Below, piece by piece: positions 1-8,193 of a DNA stretch of 64,000 bases. The position numbers and the translations under genes are program-made. The stretch comes from Clostridium kluyveri DSM 555 (GTDB lineage: Bacteria > Bacillota > Clostridia > Clostridiales > Clostridiaceae), in assembly GCF_000016505.1 (NCBI RefSeq), contig NC_009706.1, positions 2,046,001 to 2,110,000 of the forward strand, written 5' to 3'. Within the stretch, counting starts at the first letter, position 1. Each line of letters opens with the position of its first letter. The notes beneath the pieces are model-generated. The model saw only the letters and a program-made list of their open reading frames with translations. It did not search any database and was not told the DNA's origin.

Positions 1-41
1 ACATGTCCAGTGCGGTCATCAATTATCTTTATTCTAGGCAT
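1..41 (-). CDS. Start of a phage gene cut by the window edge
   Basis: An ATG at 41-39 on the minus strand opens a frame that runs off the window (MPRIKIIDDRTGH visible). It overlaps the last bases of the upstream DUF1064 gene, the tight packing seen throughout this phage operon. Too little is visible to name a family. Confidence 0.45.
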   Translation of the reverse strand, partial: MPRIKIIDDRTGH

Positions 42-450
42 TTTTCTTACTCTCCCTTCTTCTTTTCTTCAACTCCTTGAAGTCTATCCAGCCACTTTCA
101 CTGTACTTCAGGCTTCTTGAAACCCACCTGAAATCCATAGTTGGATGAAGATATTTAAGCATTTTAAATTTAAGCTCTCCTTGTGGTGTACTATCACCCT
201 TAACATCAATATAAGTTTCCGTACCATCAAGGTTGTATATTAAAAAATCCAAAGTATACGTAGCCGGTCTTTCCTTTTTGCCCTTATATTCAAAAGCCGG
301 TATAAGAGTAAACTTAGGCTGCAATTCAAAATTTTCTATTTCACCTTTGGCCTTAAGTTTTTTCAGATATTCATAATACCTGGCTTCATCTTTAGAATCA
401 AAGGTTATTCCGTCAACCATTGATTTTTTAGCATTATATTTACTTCTCAT
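34..450 (-). CDS. DUF1064 phage nuclease-like protein
   Basis: A 138-residue protein matching the DUF1064 family of phage early regions, which is related to phage endonuclease I-type and PD-(D/E)XK Holliday-junction nucleases. Visible elements are an N-terminal FDSKDEARYYEYLK helix with the conserved Glu, YTLDFLIY with a catalytic-type Asp in the middle, and YIDVKG, whose D-V-K fits the E/D-X-K part of the nuclease motif. The basic tail KKRRRESKK could bind DNA. It lies late in the replication operon, consistent with processing of branched phage DNA. Family membership is from remembered sequence patterns; activity is inferred. Confidence 0.7.
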   Translation of the reverse strand: MRSKYNAKKSMVDGITFDSKDEARYYEYLKKLKAKGEIENFELQPKFTLIPAFEYKGKKERPATYTLDFLIYNLDGTETYIDVKGDSTPQGELKFKMLKYLHPTMDFRWVSRSLKYSESGWIDFKELKKRRRESKKNA

Positions 451-454
451 GCCA

Positions 455-637
455 TCACCTTCTATTCACCAGATTTTCCGCATATCTAAGCTGCTGCTTA
501 ATGTATGGATCATCAATGCTACTTCCTTCTCCACTCATCCAATCGGTAATTCTTTTATTTATATCCTCTATAGCTTGAATTGGCAACTTGTTTAAATTTC
601 TATTCAAATCTTCCATGGATTTAATTTCTATCCTCAC
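455..637 (-). CDS. Small phage protein, DUF6877-like
   Basis: A 60-residue protein with a central amphipathic helix and the phrases RITDWMSGEG and DPYIKQQLRYAENL, which resemble the DUF6877 family of short Firmicute phage proteins. The function of that family is unknown. Its start overlaps the stop of the upstream gene by four bases, so it is probably translationally coupled. Confidence 0.6.
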   Translation of the reverse strand: MRIEIKSMEDLNRNLNKLPIQAIEDINKRITDWMSGEGSSIDDPYIKQQLRYAENLVNRR

Positions 638-1362
638 ATAACCACTTCCTTAAGCTCCATAAATTCCTGAATTTCTGCAATTATATCTTTTAAATCTTCT
701 ATTTTTACATCTATACTTTTGGACTGTGGCGTATACAAAGTAACATATTTGCCTTCTATAGAAAAACTTAACTTTTCGCCTTCCAATCTAACTATTTTCA
801 ATCTTTTCTTAGAATCTTTCGCCGGTCCTTCGCAGTCCTTCGCCGATTTATCAGCTGGCTTCGCTGGCTTATTATTCACAGCAGCAGTCTCTTTTTCAAA
901 CTTAGTATTTTCACACAACTCATTTATTTCATCCTCTGTCATCTTTGTTACCTCTAATTTTTTATTTTCTTCTTTGGTTTTTCTTTTCTTAGCCAATTCC
1001 TCCAACCTGAATTTTGCAGTATGCTCTTCCAAGTTAAATTTATTTGCAATGCATTTAATTGTTCCGGGACTTATCGAAGGATAGCTAAAGCCACTTTTCT
1101 TCAATTCCTCAAGTATCATTTCATCTGTTAAATTTGGTTTCTTTTCTATTTCTTCCTCTTCACCTTCTCCAAAAATATAATCTGCTGCTTTTTCTGCCAC
1201 CTCATCAACGGAACTTGGATTTTGAGCTTTCCACCTGGAGTAATAGTTCTCTGCTGTCAACCTAGTTATTCCAAATTTACTAACTGCACCTTTTAATAAA
1301 TCTCCTTTTTCTTGTCCTTTGTTACTGCTAAAATATTCAAAGCACTTTTCTTTATAGCTCAT
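634..1362 (-). CDS. Phage protein with two HTH-like segments
   Basis: A 242-residue protein I do not recognise. Residues 1-50 and about 75-130 each look like a short helix-turn-helix unit (FGITRLTAENYYSRW; FNLEEHTAKFRLEELAKKRK). They are joined by an acidic stretch (GEGEEEEIEKK) and followed by a low-complexity Lys/Pro/Ala linker (KPAKPADKSAKDCEGPAKDSKK at about 165-190) and a compact C-terminal domain rich in strands. This suggests a modular nucleic-acid-binding adaptor, but no function can be assigned. Confidence 0.7.
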   Translation of the reverse strand: MSYKEKCFEYFSSNKGQEKGDLLKGAVSKFGITRLTAENYYSRWKAQNPSSVDEVAEKAADYIFGEGEEEEIEKKPNLTDEMILEELKKSGFSYPSISPGTIKCIANKFNLEEHTAKFRLEELAKKRKTKEENKKLEVTKMTEDEINELCENTKFEKETAAVNNKPAKPADKSAKDCEGPAKDSKKRLKIVRLEGEKLSFSIEGKYVTLYTPQSKSIDVKIEDLKDIIAEIQEFMELKEVVM

Positions 1363-1378
1363 TAATATTCACTCCTTT

Positions 1379-1495
1379 TTATTTAACAATGCAATATTCA
1401 CCGCATATCAAACATCTTTTAATAATTCCACCCGACCTAGTTTTGCCAACACTTTTCCAGTAATGATTGCACATCTTAGGACTTTTCTTTTTCAT
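1379..1495 (-). CDS. Tiny zinc-ribbon phage protein (38 aa)
   Basis: The frame begins at ATG 1495 after a GGTGAG ribosome site and reads MKKKSPKMCNHYWKSVGKT, then ends with a CLICGEYC knuckle. C-x-x-H near the start and C-x-x-C near the end could form one zinc site. Very short, but the ribosome site, basic N-terminus and cysteine spacing support it. It lies in the gap between two other phage genes. Confidence 0.55.
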   Translation of the reverse strand: MKKKSPKMCNHYWKSVGKTRSGGIIKRCLICGEYCIVK

Positions 1496-1630
1496 CTTTC
1501 TCACCTACTACACTATTACTCTAAAACTCTAATACAGCCTTTTTAAACCTATCTTAATTTCAAGACGATTAATTATACTACTTGTCCCCTTTCCTTTTGA
1601 ATTTGCTATGCCTATGGCTTGAATTGGCTG

Positions 1631-1849
1631 TTATTTATACAATCCTTTGGGACTAAACTTATTTACATTGCATTCATCACAACTTTGAGCAGTGTTTTTA
1701 ATGACTTTCTTGCTACTCCTCCAGCAGTGCAGACATTTATTTTTAATTAACTTCTTTCCACATTTTGCACAAAAGTTGCATGGCATTTTATTTTTATGGC
1801 CACAATGAGGGCATTCAAACATTGTGGAATATTTGGATTTATAAATCAT
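1631..1849 (-). CDS. Small double zinc-ribbon phage protein
   Basis: A 72-residue protein with cysteine pairs CPHCGHK, CAKCGKK, CLHC and CDEC, the pattern of tandem zinc ribbons. Such proteins occur in phage early operons as DNA-, RNA- or protein-binding accessories; the partner here is unknown. Its start overlaps the stop of the upstream gene by four bases (ATGA). Confidence 0.65.
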   Translation of the reverse strand: MIYKSKYSTMFECPHCGHKNKMPCNFCAKCGKKLIKNKCLHCWRSSKKVIKNTAQSCDECNVNKFSPKGLYK

Positions 1850-2250
1850 ACAACCTGCACCTCTCCCACACAGAACTCCGCATACCTAAAACTTTCCCGT
1901 CTGTTGTTTTCATTCTTCTTCCATTTAACTAGCACAAGGTAATCTGTACTATCAGCCACGATACCTTTTATGACTTTATATTTTCCACGACTGATTCCCA
2001 CTTTTAGAGTTATCTTCTCCCCTAGCCTAAAATCCTTCTTCATCCTCCGAATACTCTCCGTAGTGTAGAATGAATCCCTGGGAAGTGTAGGTAATTTACG
2101 TTGTATGGGTAAACCTAATTCAGCCCCTATCATGCTCACAAGCGAAGCACTGCACCCCAATTTCTTCGCCATATCCTTCTTAGGTATGATTTCCCAGTTG
2201 TCTCTTATAAAGTCCAAATCTTCTTTTTTTCTTTCGAATGCAACTGCCAT
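1846..2250 (-). CDS. Phage HTH-domain protein
   Basis: Starting from the ATG at 2250 (MAVAFERKKED), five bases after a GAGGTGAT site, the protein is 134 residues. An in-frame earlier start exists but lies inside the upstream methylase gene. Residues 5-50 look like a homeodomain-like helix-turn-helix (DNWEIIPKKDMAKKLGCSAS). The C-terminal half is a small beta barrel-like region with basic residues (KITLKVGISRGKYKVIKG). Proteins of this layout are frequent in Clostridium phages and unassigned; a late-gene regulator is one possibility. Confidence 0.65.
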   Translation of the reverse strand: MAVAFERKKEDLDFIRDNWEIIPKKDMAKKLGCSASLVSMIGAELGLPIQRKLPTLPRDSFYTTESIRRMKKDFRLGEKITLKVGISRGKYKVIKGIVADSTDYLVLVKWKKNENNRRESFRYAEFCVGEVQVV

Positions 2251-2264
2251 TTTTATCACCTCAA

Positions 2265-3092
2265 TCAAACAATTTTCATCTGCTCCTCTACCTGAGGCTT
2301 ATAGTTCATGAGAATTAATTCAGTCCGGACCGGACACTTGTCTCCATCACTTCTGACCTCAATCTGTGAAGCTGTATTGTATTCAACCCTGTACCATCCG
2401 GAATATAATTCATCAATCAATGGATCCGGATAATAACAAACCATGGCTTTGCCTTTTATTTTTTCAAGTCTCCTTCTTAGCCTCAAATGGTCCTCTGGTT
2501 GAAATCCACCTGCATAAATATTTTCATAGCCTACATAGGGTGGGTCCAGGAAGAACAATGTATCTTCCGTATCGTAGAAATCAATTACCTCCTGAAAATC
2601 CCTGCAGAGTATATTCCATGTCTTGATTATTTGGGCCATCTTAGGTATTAAGTTAACTGCGGACCTGTAAGTCCCAGCCTTGTCCTGAGTCTTTGAAAGT
2701 CCCAATCCATTTCTATACTTGTGGCCTCCTCCTGAGAATGTCAATCGCATCTTGTAGAAGAACCTGACAGCTCTCTCTAAACTGTCCTCAGGTAGGGGGT
2801 CCCATTTGTATTTTTTATAAAGAGCTTCACTGTATGGCAGCCCATCACATGCATGAAATAATTCTTCCGGTCTATCCCTTAAAACAAGCATGTAGTTTAT
2901 AAGCTCATCATTTTTATCATTGACAACTGTTATTTTGGCCGGAGACTTAACACTCTTGTAAAAAGTCACAGCCCCACTTCCAAAAGTACAGTCCGCAAAT
3001 ATTTTATGTTTAGGCATAAGCTCCAGGTACCGTTCTTCCTTGCCATGTTTGCCGCCAATCCACTTTATGTTGGTTAAATTCTTAAGTTTCAC
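2265..3092 (-). CDS. Phage DNA adenine methylase (D12 class)
   Basis: A 275-residue protein with the hallmarks of D12-class N6-adenine methyltransferases (Dam/DpnM type): WIGGKHGK at residues 11-18, the AdoMet-binding stretch FADCTFGSGAVTF near 33-45, and the catalytic DPPY motif near 183. It would methylate adenine in a short recognition site in phage or host DNA. There is no restriction partner beside it, so protection from host restriction or regulation is more likely than a restriction-modification system. Translation starts at GTG after a GGTGG site. Confidence 0.88.
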   Translation of the reverse strand: MKLKNLTNIKWIGGKHGKEERYLELMPKHKIFADCTFGSGAVTFYKSVKSPAKITVVNDKNDELINYMLVLRDRPEELFHACDGLPYSEALYKKYKWDPLPEDSLERAVRFFYKMRLTFSGGGHKYRNGLGLSKTQDKAGTYRSAVNLIPKMAQIIKTWNILCRDFQEVIDFYDTEDTLFFLDPPYVGYENIYAGGFQPEDHLRLRRRLEKIKGKAMVCYYPDPLIDELYSGWYRVEYNTASQIEVRSDGDKCPVRTELILMNYKPQVEEQMKIV

Positions 3093-3157
3093 TATCCACC
3101 ATCCTCACTTTCTAACAAATTCTCGCATCCTGTAATTATGCTCGGCACCTTTAAAAA

Positions 3158-3325
3158 CTATCTCATTGCTCTCTCTTTTTCCTCACGCATTATTAAACGC
3201 TTGTATAATATAAACTCTATTAAGCCTTCCCTAAGTTCTTCTACTGGAGCCCTTTCTATGTCTTTCACGCTTATTTCATTGCTTCCACCCTTCAGGTAAT
3301 TATAAATCTGCCACCTATTTACCAT
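3158..3325 (-). CDS. Small phage protein of unknown function (55 aa)
   Basis: An ATG at 3325, shortly after a GAGGGG site, begins MVNRWQIYNYLKGGSNEI and runs 55 codons, ending EEKERAMR. The frame abuts the stop codon of the dnaB-like gene. It is mostly helical and charged, with no recognised family. It sits directly between helicase and methylase, so it may act in replication, but this is a position argument only. Confidence 0.55.
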   Translation of the reverse strand: MVNRWQIYNYLKGGSNEISVKDIERAPVEELREGLIEFILYKRLIMREEKERAMR

Positions 3326-3328
3326 TTA

Positions 3329-4672
3329 CTATTCCCCTCTTCCAAATATTTCAGGGTTATAACTCCCCTCATGAACATAGTCCAGTTCTCTAATCCTCTG
3401 GGTATTGCCATCCCAATACAATTTAACAGTTCCTGTCTTTCCATCCCTGCTCTTAGTTACAATAGCTTCCATGATATTTTTTTCCTCTGTTTCTGCGTTA
3501 TAGTATTCATCCCTGTACAGCATAATAACTATATCTGCATCCTGTTCTATTGACCCTGATTCTCTTAGATCCGAAAGCATAGGTCTATGGTCCGATCTGG
3601 CCTCCGGTGCACGAGATAACTGGCATAAAACTACAATTGGTATTTTTAGTTCTTTAGCCAGATTCTTTAGTGCATCTGATATCCTGCTTAATTCCTGATT
3701 CCTGTTTTCACCCTGTCCCTGTATTTTCCCAATGTAGTCTATTACGATTAAATCCAGGTCATATTGCAGCTTGGCTTTTCGGGATTTGGAACGTATTTCA
3801 TTTACCGTCTGGCCACCTTTATCGTCAAAGTATAATTTCTGCTGGCATATGAAATTGGCAGCACTAGCAAGTTTATTCCACTCAGGTGAAGTCAATTCTC
3901 CGGTCTTTATTCTCTCAAGTGGTATTTTTGTCAGACTTGAAAACAATCTGTTCATCAGTTTTTCTTTGGTCATTTCAAGACTAAATACCAACACTGACTT
4001 ACCCTGTTTTGCCACGTTTTCAGATATTTCAAGCATCATGGCACTTTTACCCATGCTGGGTCTTGCCGCAAGTATCACGTAGTCCCCTGGTTCCAGTCCT
4101 CCAGTCATGTTATCTATGGACTTTATGCCAGTTGCCAGGCCTGCCAATCCTCCGCCCTTATTGTAATTTTCTTCTATTTTTTCATAGGCATTCATAGCAA
4201 CTGTCTTGGCCGTGACTATCTCTGAATCCTTATAGCTGTTTATATCCAGAATCTTACTTTCTGCTTTATTTAAAATATCATCCACACTAGAGTTATTGCA
4301 GGCATCCAGCATCATTTCATTGGCTATTTTTATTATTTTTCTTTTATTGCTTTTGTCTTTTACTATCAAGGCGTACTCTTTTACGTTTGAAGTCGGAGTG
4401 TAGGCTCCCATAAGCTGTGACAGGTAAGTAATTCCCCCGATTTCTTTCAGCCCGTCTTTCAGCTGCTCACTCACTGTTAACAGGTCCATAGCTGCATTTT
4501 TTTCATGCAAATTCACTAGAGCTTTAAATATCACCTTGTGATTTTCTCTGTAAAAATCTTCAGGCGTAATTAATTCCAGAGCTATGTCCATGGCCTGATT
4601 ATTGTTTAGTATAGTGCCTATAACTCCCCTTTCGGCCTCAATACTACTTGGCAAAGCTGTCACGTTATTCAA
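3329..4672 (-). CDS. dnaB: Replicative DNA helicase, DnaB type
   Basis: A 447-residue DnaB-family helicase of the usual length. The N-terminal domain (residues 1-110, PSSIEAERGVIGTIL) mediates hexamer and primase contacts. The RecA-like core has Walker A ARPSMGKSAM near 208-217, Walker B LDLIVIDYIG near 306, and the arginine-rich C-terminal motif EARSDHRPMLSDLRESGSIE. It should unwind the phage fork and be loaded by the replisome organizer just upstream. The start is TTG, seven bases after GGGGAGG. A phage copy is indicated by the neighbours. Confidence 0.93.
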   Translation of the reverse strand: MNNVTALPSSIEAERGVIGTILNNNQAMDIALELITPEDFYRENHKVIFKALVNLHEKNAAMDLLTVSEQLKDGLKEIGGITYLSQLMGAYTPTSNVKEYALIVKDKSNKRKIIKIANEMMLDACNNSSVDDILNKAESKILDINSYKDSEIVTAKTVAMNAYEKIEENYNKGGGLAGLATGIKSIDNMTGGLEPGDYVILAARPSMGKSAMMLEISENVAKQGKSVLVFSLEMTKEKLMNRLFSSLTKIPLERIKTGELTSPEWNKLASAANFICQQKLYFDDKGGQTVNEIRSKSRKAKLQYDLDLIVIDYIGKIQGQGENRNQELSRISDALKNLAKELKIPIVVLCQLSRAPEARSDHRPMLSDLRESGSIEQDADIVIMLYRDEYYNAETEEKNIMEAIVTKSRDGKTGTVKLYWDGNTQRIRELDYVHEGSYNPEIFGRGE

Positions 4673-4675
4673 TTT

Positions 4676-5614
4676 CTAACCTCCCCTGCACTTAGGACAT
4701 TCCACCCATTCATTGTTTTGTCTCACCACTCCTTTACCTCCACAAACAGGGCAACACCCTTGATTTACAACCTTGTAAGATGGCGGTTTAGGAGCATTCT
4801 TTTCTTTCTTGGAAGTTCCACATTCCTCACTTTTTCCTTCCACAAGCCAATTTTTTAAAATTTTCTCCATGTAGCTTAAAATAAATTTATTTTTGTTCTT
4901 GACCATAATCTGCATTGCTTCTTTGCACCAGTCATAGCCATAAGTGTTTATAAATATCTTTAAAGCTGCCAAGTGTGCAGTTATATTTTCACCTGGTTTC
5001 AGAACTTCCCAATATTTACAAAGTTCTAAAGCGTTATTATCGAGAGAGAGATCTTTTTTCTCTCTTCTCTCTCTCTTATTATCTAGATCTAGATCTTCTT
5101 CTCTCTCTCTCTCTCTTATAGCGTGACTGTCACGTGACATTTCGTGACTATCTTGTGACATCACAATTTCCTCTCCTTCTGTCACGTTTTCTTCACTGTT
5201 TTTTGGCTCTTCCAGTAACTCCTGCTGTTTTTCTTTTTCCCTTTGCCTTCGTTTTCTAAGTCTATTTCCTTCTCTGATTTTATCCATACTTTCCACATTT
5301 TGATGTTTGTCCCAATTAGTTATTTTTAAATCGTTGTTTTCGGACCTTTGAATCATTCCGAATTTTTTCAAAGTATCCAAGGCAAGTCTTACAGTATTAA
5401 GAGGTCTATTAAAGATTGCCGATAACATCTCATCAGTGTAGGGTATATCCTCTGCAAGGAATATATACCCTCCTGCATTTGTCTTGCCTGCCTGTACCAA
5501 AAGACGCATCCAAATGTAAAATATAGTATCATGTTCAGGCATTGCATCTATTATTTTAATTTTTTCGTCATCAAACATTGCTGTACTTATTTTAATCCAC
5601 TTAACTTCTGCCAT
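4676..5614 (-). CDS. Phage replisome organizer with DnaD-like and zinc-finger parts
   Basis: A 312-residue initiator. Residues 1-120 match the phage replisome organizer N-terminal domain (KWIKISTAMFDDEKIKIIDAMP; winged helix with NRPLNTVRLALDTLKKFGMI). Residues about 130-210 are a charged linker with Arg-Glu runs, encoded by a CT-dinucleotide tract. Residues about 215-265 look like a DnaD-type helical helicase-loading domain (YGYDWCKEAMQIM). The last 25 residues have CPVCGGKG and CPKCRGG, a DnaJ-like zinc knuckle. It probably binds the phage origin and loads DnaB, encoded immediately downstream. Confidence 0.85.
   Translation of the reverse strand: MAEVKWIKISTAMFDDEKIKIIDAMPEHDTIFYIWMRLLVQAGKTNAGGYIFLAEDIPYTDEMLSAIFNRPLNTVRLALDTLKKFGMIQRSENNDLKITNWDKHQNVESMDKIREGNRLRKRRQREKEKQQELLEEPKNSEENVTEGEEIVMSQDSHEMSRDSHAIREREREEDLDLDNKRERREKKDLSLDNNALELCKYWEVLKPGENITAHLAALKIFINTYGYDWCKEAMQIMVKNKNKFILSYMEKILKNWLVEGKSEECGTSKKEKNAPKPPSYKVVNQGCCPVCGGKGVVRQNNEWVECPKCRGG
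5045..5125. repeat. CT/GA microsatellite inside the replisome organizer
   Basis: Alternating CT runs (GAGAGAGAGA at 5041-5050 and CT runs up to about nine units near 5100-5118) encode Arg-Glu and Asp-Leu repeats in the linker of the replisome organizer. The longest run is the kind that can slip during replication, which would shift the frame before the DnaD-like domain. Confidence 0.7.
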
Positions 5615-5654
5615 AATCTCACCTTTTCTACTAAAATAAATTTGTTTCTAATTT

Positions 5655-6449
5655 CTAAAACTCTGAATAATGGAAAGTCCTATCTAGTTTCTTTGTACTT
5701 CTGCAATAAGCACATTTACCACATCTTGTAGGCTTCACAAGCCCATTCTTAACTTGTAAAACACGCTCTATATTCCGTTCAACCTGATTCATGCCTATTT
5801 CATAATCTTCTGGCCTGAAACCCAGTATTACCTTGTCGGGTGGTTTTTGTTTGGTTACAGCAATTATAAAACCCTCTAAGTCATTAATTCCTATATTTTG
5901 TCTTAAAATTTCTTTGTACACAGCAATTTGGATTAAATAACCCCATCTTTCCACAAATGTAACCCATTCATATTCCTCATCATGTTCCACTTTTTGTTCC
6001 TTGAAATCTCTAGTGCTCTTCAAGTCTATAAAATACCCATCTTCAAGATTTAATAAATCCACTTTGATTTTCCATGGGACTCCGAACAATTCTCCAGTAA
6101 ATATCTTTTCTCTTTCTCCAACATAAGCCTGATTAAAATATTCATCTGTTTCTAGGCAATTTATCATTTCATTAGCCTGTCTATAATTTGCTTTAAGTTC
6201 CCCTTTTGTTGTAAATATTTGTGGATGTTCCTGTTTGAATCTATCCAGCGTTCCTTCGAAATGACTGTGGAAGTAACTTCCTACTAATAATGCTGTACTC
6301 TCTTCCTCTTTCCATTCTCCATTCAGGGAAGCCAGGGCAGCTGCTTCACAGCCGCCGAAAGCTTTAAATTGTGATACTGACATATATTGTTGGTTGGCTT
6401 CCTGAGAAAAGTAATTTTCATCTGTAAGTTTTATAAGTGTAGCTTCCAT
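5655..6449 (-). CDS. RecE/Cas4-like PD-(D/E)XK exonuclease
   Basis: A 264-residue nuclease of the phage-type PDDEXK exodeoxyribonuclease group (DUF3799-like). Visible core: MSVSQFKAFGGCEAAAL at the start, the helix LVGSYFHSHFEG, then KIKVDLLNLEDGYFIDLKST with catalytic D...D-x-K, and a Q-containing helix GYLIQIAVYKEIL typical of RecB-like nucleases. C-terminal CGKCAYC could bind zinc or an Fe-S cluster. It sits directly before recT, whose start it follows without a gap, forming a RecE/RecT-type pair that would chew 5' ends for strand annealing. Confidence 0.85.
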   Translation of the reverse strand: MEATLIKLTDENYFSQEANQQYMSVSQFKAFGGCEAAALASLNGEWKEEESTALLVGSYFHSHFEGTLDRFKQEHPQIFTTKGELKANYRQANEMINCLETDEYFNQAYVGEREKIFTGELFGVPWKIKVDLLNLEDGYFIDLKSTRDFKEQKVEHDEEYEWVTFVERWGYLIQIAVYKEILRQNIGINDLEGFIIAVTKQKPPDKVILGFRPEDYEIGMNQVERNIERVLQVKNGLVKPTRCGKCAYCRSTKKLDRTFHYSEF

Positions 6450-7342
6450 TACTCATCAGCTCCTTCAAAAGGTGTACCTTTAAATAAATCTTCTTGCATA
6501 TCTTCTGAAGGGGTATCATCTTTTTTCCTATCTTGTGCAGAATCTTTATTAGCTTTTTTAAACTTATCATCAAGTTTAGTCGTAACTTTTTCAGAATCCA
6601 CTTCCTCAAATTCTGTATCTATACTATCAGGATTATCAATGTAATCTAGGTTTACCTCCACAGGCTCACCATCAAGTACACCTTTCTTAATTACCGCCTG
6701 GTCTGCTTGTAGTGCCAATTGCATGTCTATACTTAAAATACCCCATTTACTTAGAGTATTTTTAAGAACTGTTTTTTCAGCCATTCTATTAAAATTTGTC
6801 TGCCAAGGACCATCATTAAATGCTTTAGAAAATCTCTTTGCATGGGTTATTACTTCTTCTTTACTCCAATAAACATATTTCTCAAAACCACTAACCAAGC
6901 TGAAATATGCAGCATATCCTATGACCTCATTACTTTCCTTATTTTCAAAATTAAGTTCAATCTTTTCTGTAAGAGGATTCCAGCTTTTTAGTTGTCCCTT
7001 ATAAATACTGATAGCATTTATATTCTTATATTGCCCTGTTCTTAAACCCAATTGCACAAAACCTTTATATCCCATCTGAAATTGTGCTTTCTTTTTATAA
7101 GGAACTATCCATGCAAAGCCTAGATTAGGATCTATAGGTAAATCCAAAGTTGCTGCTATCATTGCGGAAGATACAACGCTGTAAGGCTCTATCCCCTTTA
7201 ATTTGCCATTAGATACGTTTATGAGACTCGCCATAAACCCTGCAGCCTTTTTACCTAGAATCTCCTGAAATCTCTTTTGCACATTTACATTCGCCAGAAT
7301 ATTTTTCACTTCCACAGGCTTACCATTTATTAGATTACCCAC
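6449..7342 (-). CDS. recT: RecT single-strand annealing recombinase
   Basis: A 297-residue RecT-family protein: RFQEILGKKAAGFMASLINV, then GFAWIVPYKKKAQFQMGYKGFVQLGLRTGQYKNI, the most conserved stretch of the family, followed by an acidic C-terminal tail typical of these proteins. It binds single-stranded DNA and anneals complementary strands, supporting phage recombination and end repair with the adjacent exonuclease. It starts at GTG after GAGGAGGAATAAAC. The last codons meet the nuclease start in a TAATG junction, so the pair is translationally coupled. Confidence 0.93.
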   Translation of the reverse strand: MGNLINGKPVEVKNILANVNVQKRFQEILGKKAAGFMASLINVSNGKLKGIEPYSVVSSAMIAATLDLPIDPNLGFAWIVPYKKKAQFQMGYKGFVQLGLRTGQYKNINAISIYKGQLKSWNPLTEKIELNFENKESNEVIGYAAYFSLVSGFEKYVYWSKEEVITHAKRFSKAFNDGPWQTNFNRMAEKTVLKNTLSKWGILSIDMQLALQADQAVIKKGVLDGEPVEVNLDYIDNPDSIDTEFEEVDSEKVTTKLDDKFKKANKDSAQDRKKDDTPSEDMQEDLFKGTPFEGADE

Positions 7343-7344
7343 GT

Positions 7345-7521
7345 TTATTCCTCCTCTGCTATTTCTTTAAATTCATCTATACAATCACTACATATTTCTC
7401 TATTTCCGATCCTATAATAAGAATCCCCTGAACAAATATCCTCTCCGCATATGTCGCATACTGTTATTATTTGTGCCTGTGGAGCCTCATATCTGTAATC
7501 ATAACAACAATCTGGTAACAT
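7345..7521 (-). CDS. Small treble-clef-like cysteine protein (58 aa)
   Basis: ATG at 7521 opens a frame beginning MLPDCCYDYRYEAPQAQ and containing CDICGEDIC, GDSYYRIGNR and CSDC. Two Cys pairs about 20 residues apart are the mark of a LIM- or treble-clef-like zinc binder. The acidic end FKEIAEEE overlaps the ribosome site of recT. Small proteins of this type commonly precede phage recT genes; the role is unknown. Confidence 0.65.
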   Translation of the reverse strand: MLPDCCYDYRYEAPQAQIITVCDICGEDICSGDSYYRIGNREICSDCIDEFKEIAEEE

Positions 7522-7523
7522 AC

Positions 7524-7763
7524 TTATACCTCCATTTCCTTTAAAAAATTATCTATAAGTCTGTTTTGAATTTCTGCTACATCTCTAAAACCTTTGTAAT
7601 ATCCTCTTTTATAGTCATCATCATTCTTGCCGACATCTTTTGCATAGGATTTAATATGAATACTATTGTCGTTCCTGATACTCTTTAAAAATCCTATAAG
7701 CATATATTTGTCGGTGGCATCTTTATCATAAATTTCTAATTCTTCAGGATACAATTTCTCCAA
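7524..7763 (-). CDS. Phage protein of unknown function (79 aa)
   Basis: Read from a TTG start six bases after GGAGGGG. The 79-residue product is hydrophilic and probably helical (KRGYYKGFRDVAEIQNRLIDNFLKEMEV), with no family I recognise. It is the first gene of a tight group with the cysteine protein and recT, so it is probably expressed with the recombination genes. Confidence 0.6.
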   Translation of the reverse strand: MEKLYPEELEIYDKDATDKYMLIGFLKSIRNDNSIHIKSYAKDVGKNDDDYKRGYYKGFRDVAEIQNRLIDNFLKEMEV

Positions 7764-7888
7764 TTTCTACCCCTCCACAACTATTTACTTTTTCTATAGA
7801 AGCAATAAATCCTACTCACATAAATTACACTGCTACATAGTATATAAAGAAATCGCTTATCATGCTCTCCTCTAATATTTGATTTTTC

Positions 7889-7955
7889 CCCCATTCCGGT
7901 GTAGAATGGGGATAATGAAGTTTTAATTTTGTGCCCTTTGGCGAGGGCGTTTTTT
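7889..7955 (+). ncRNA. Two hairpins with a plus-strand terminator, possible small RNA
   Basis: CCCCATTC (7889-7896) pairs with GAATGGGG (7904-7911) around a 7-base loop. Downstream GCCCT (7933-7937) pairs with AGGGC (7944-7948) and is followed by G and six T. The U-run lies on the plus-strand side, opposite to every neighbouring gene. A short antisense RNA is a reasonable reading, but no convincing promoter was found upstream, so an mRNA processing signal of the minus-strand operon is the alternative. Confidence 0.35.
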
Positions 7956-8190
7956 ACTTTTCTGGCATTTCGTATACTTTAGCAATAACATTCTCATCAA
8001 CATTTAAACAATCCCATAAGCTCTCTTGTATCTCATCCAATACCTCAACAGCTCTTTCTTCGCTTTCGTACTCTCCTAGAGGTCCAGTATCGGCTCTATT
8101 TCCGCCTATACTTGCTCTTATTTCAATACTATAAGCCCCAATTGCTTTTATATCTGCCAAAAGCTTTCTATCTTGACTTCTAATCCACAT
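7954..8190 (-). CDS. Phage protein of unknown function (78 aa)
   Basis: A 78-residue protein beginning MWIRSQDRKLLADIKAI. The pattern of short strands (YSIEIRASIG) followed by a helix with EERAVEVLDEIQE resembles small alpha/beta phage proteins seen beside YopX genes. No function can be given. The ribosome site GGAGG lies eight bases before the ATG and inside the end of the preceding gene. Confidence 0.6.
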   Translation of the reverse strand: MWIRSQDRKLLADIKAIGAYSIEIRASIGGNRADTGPLGEYESEERAVEVLDEIQESLWDCLNVDENVIAKVYEMPEK

Positions 8191-8193
8191 CTC

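Noticed and set aside
719-1084. 121-codon plus-strand frame opposite a phage gene
   Set aside because: Runs antisense to the well-supported gene at 634-1362; Phe/Ser-rich composition is the usual reverse shadow of Lys/Glu-rich coding.
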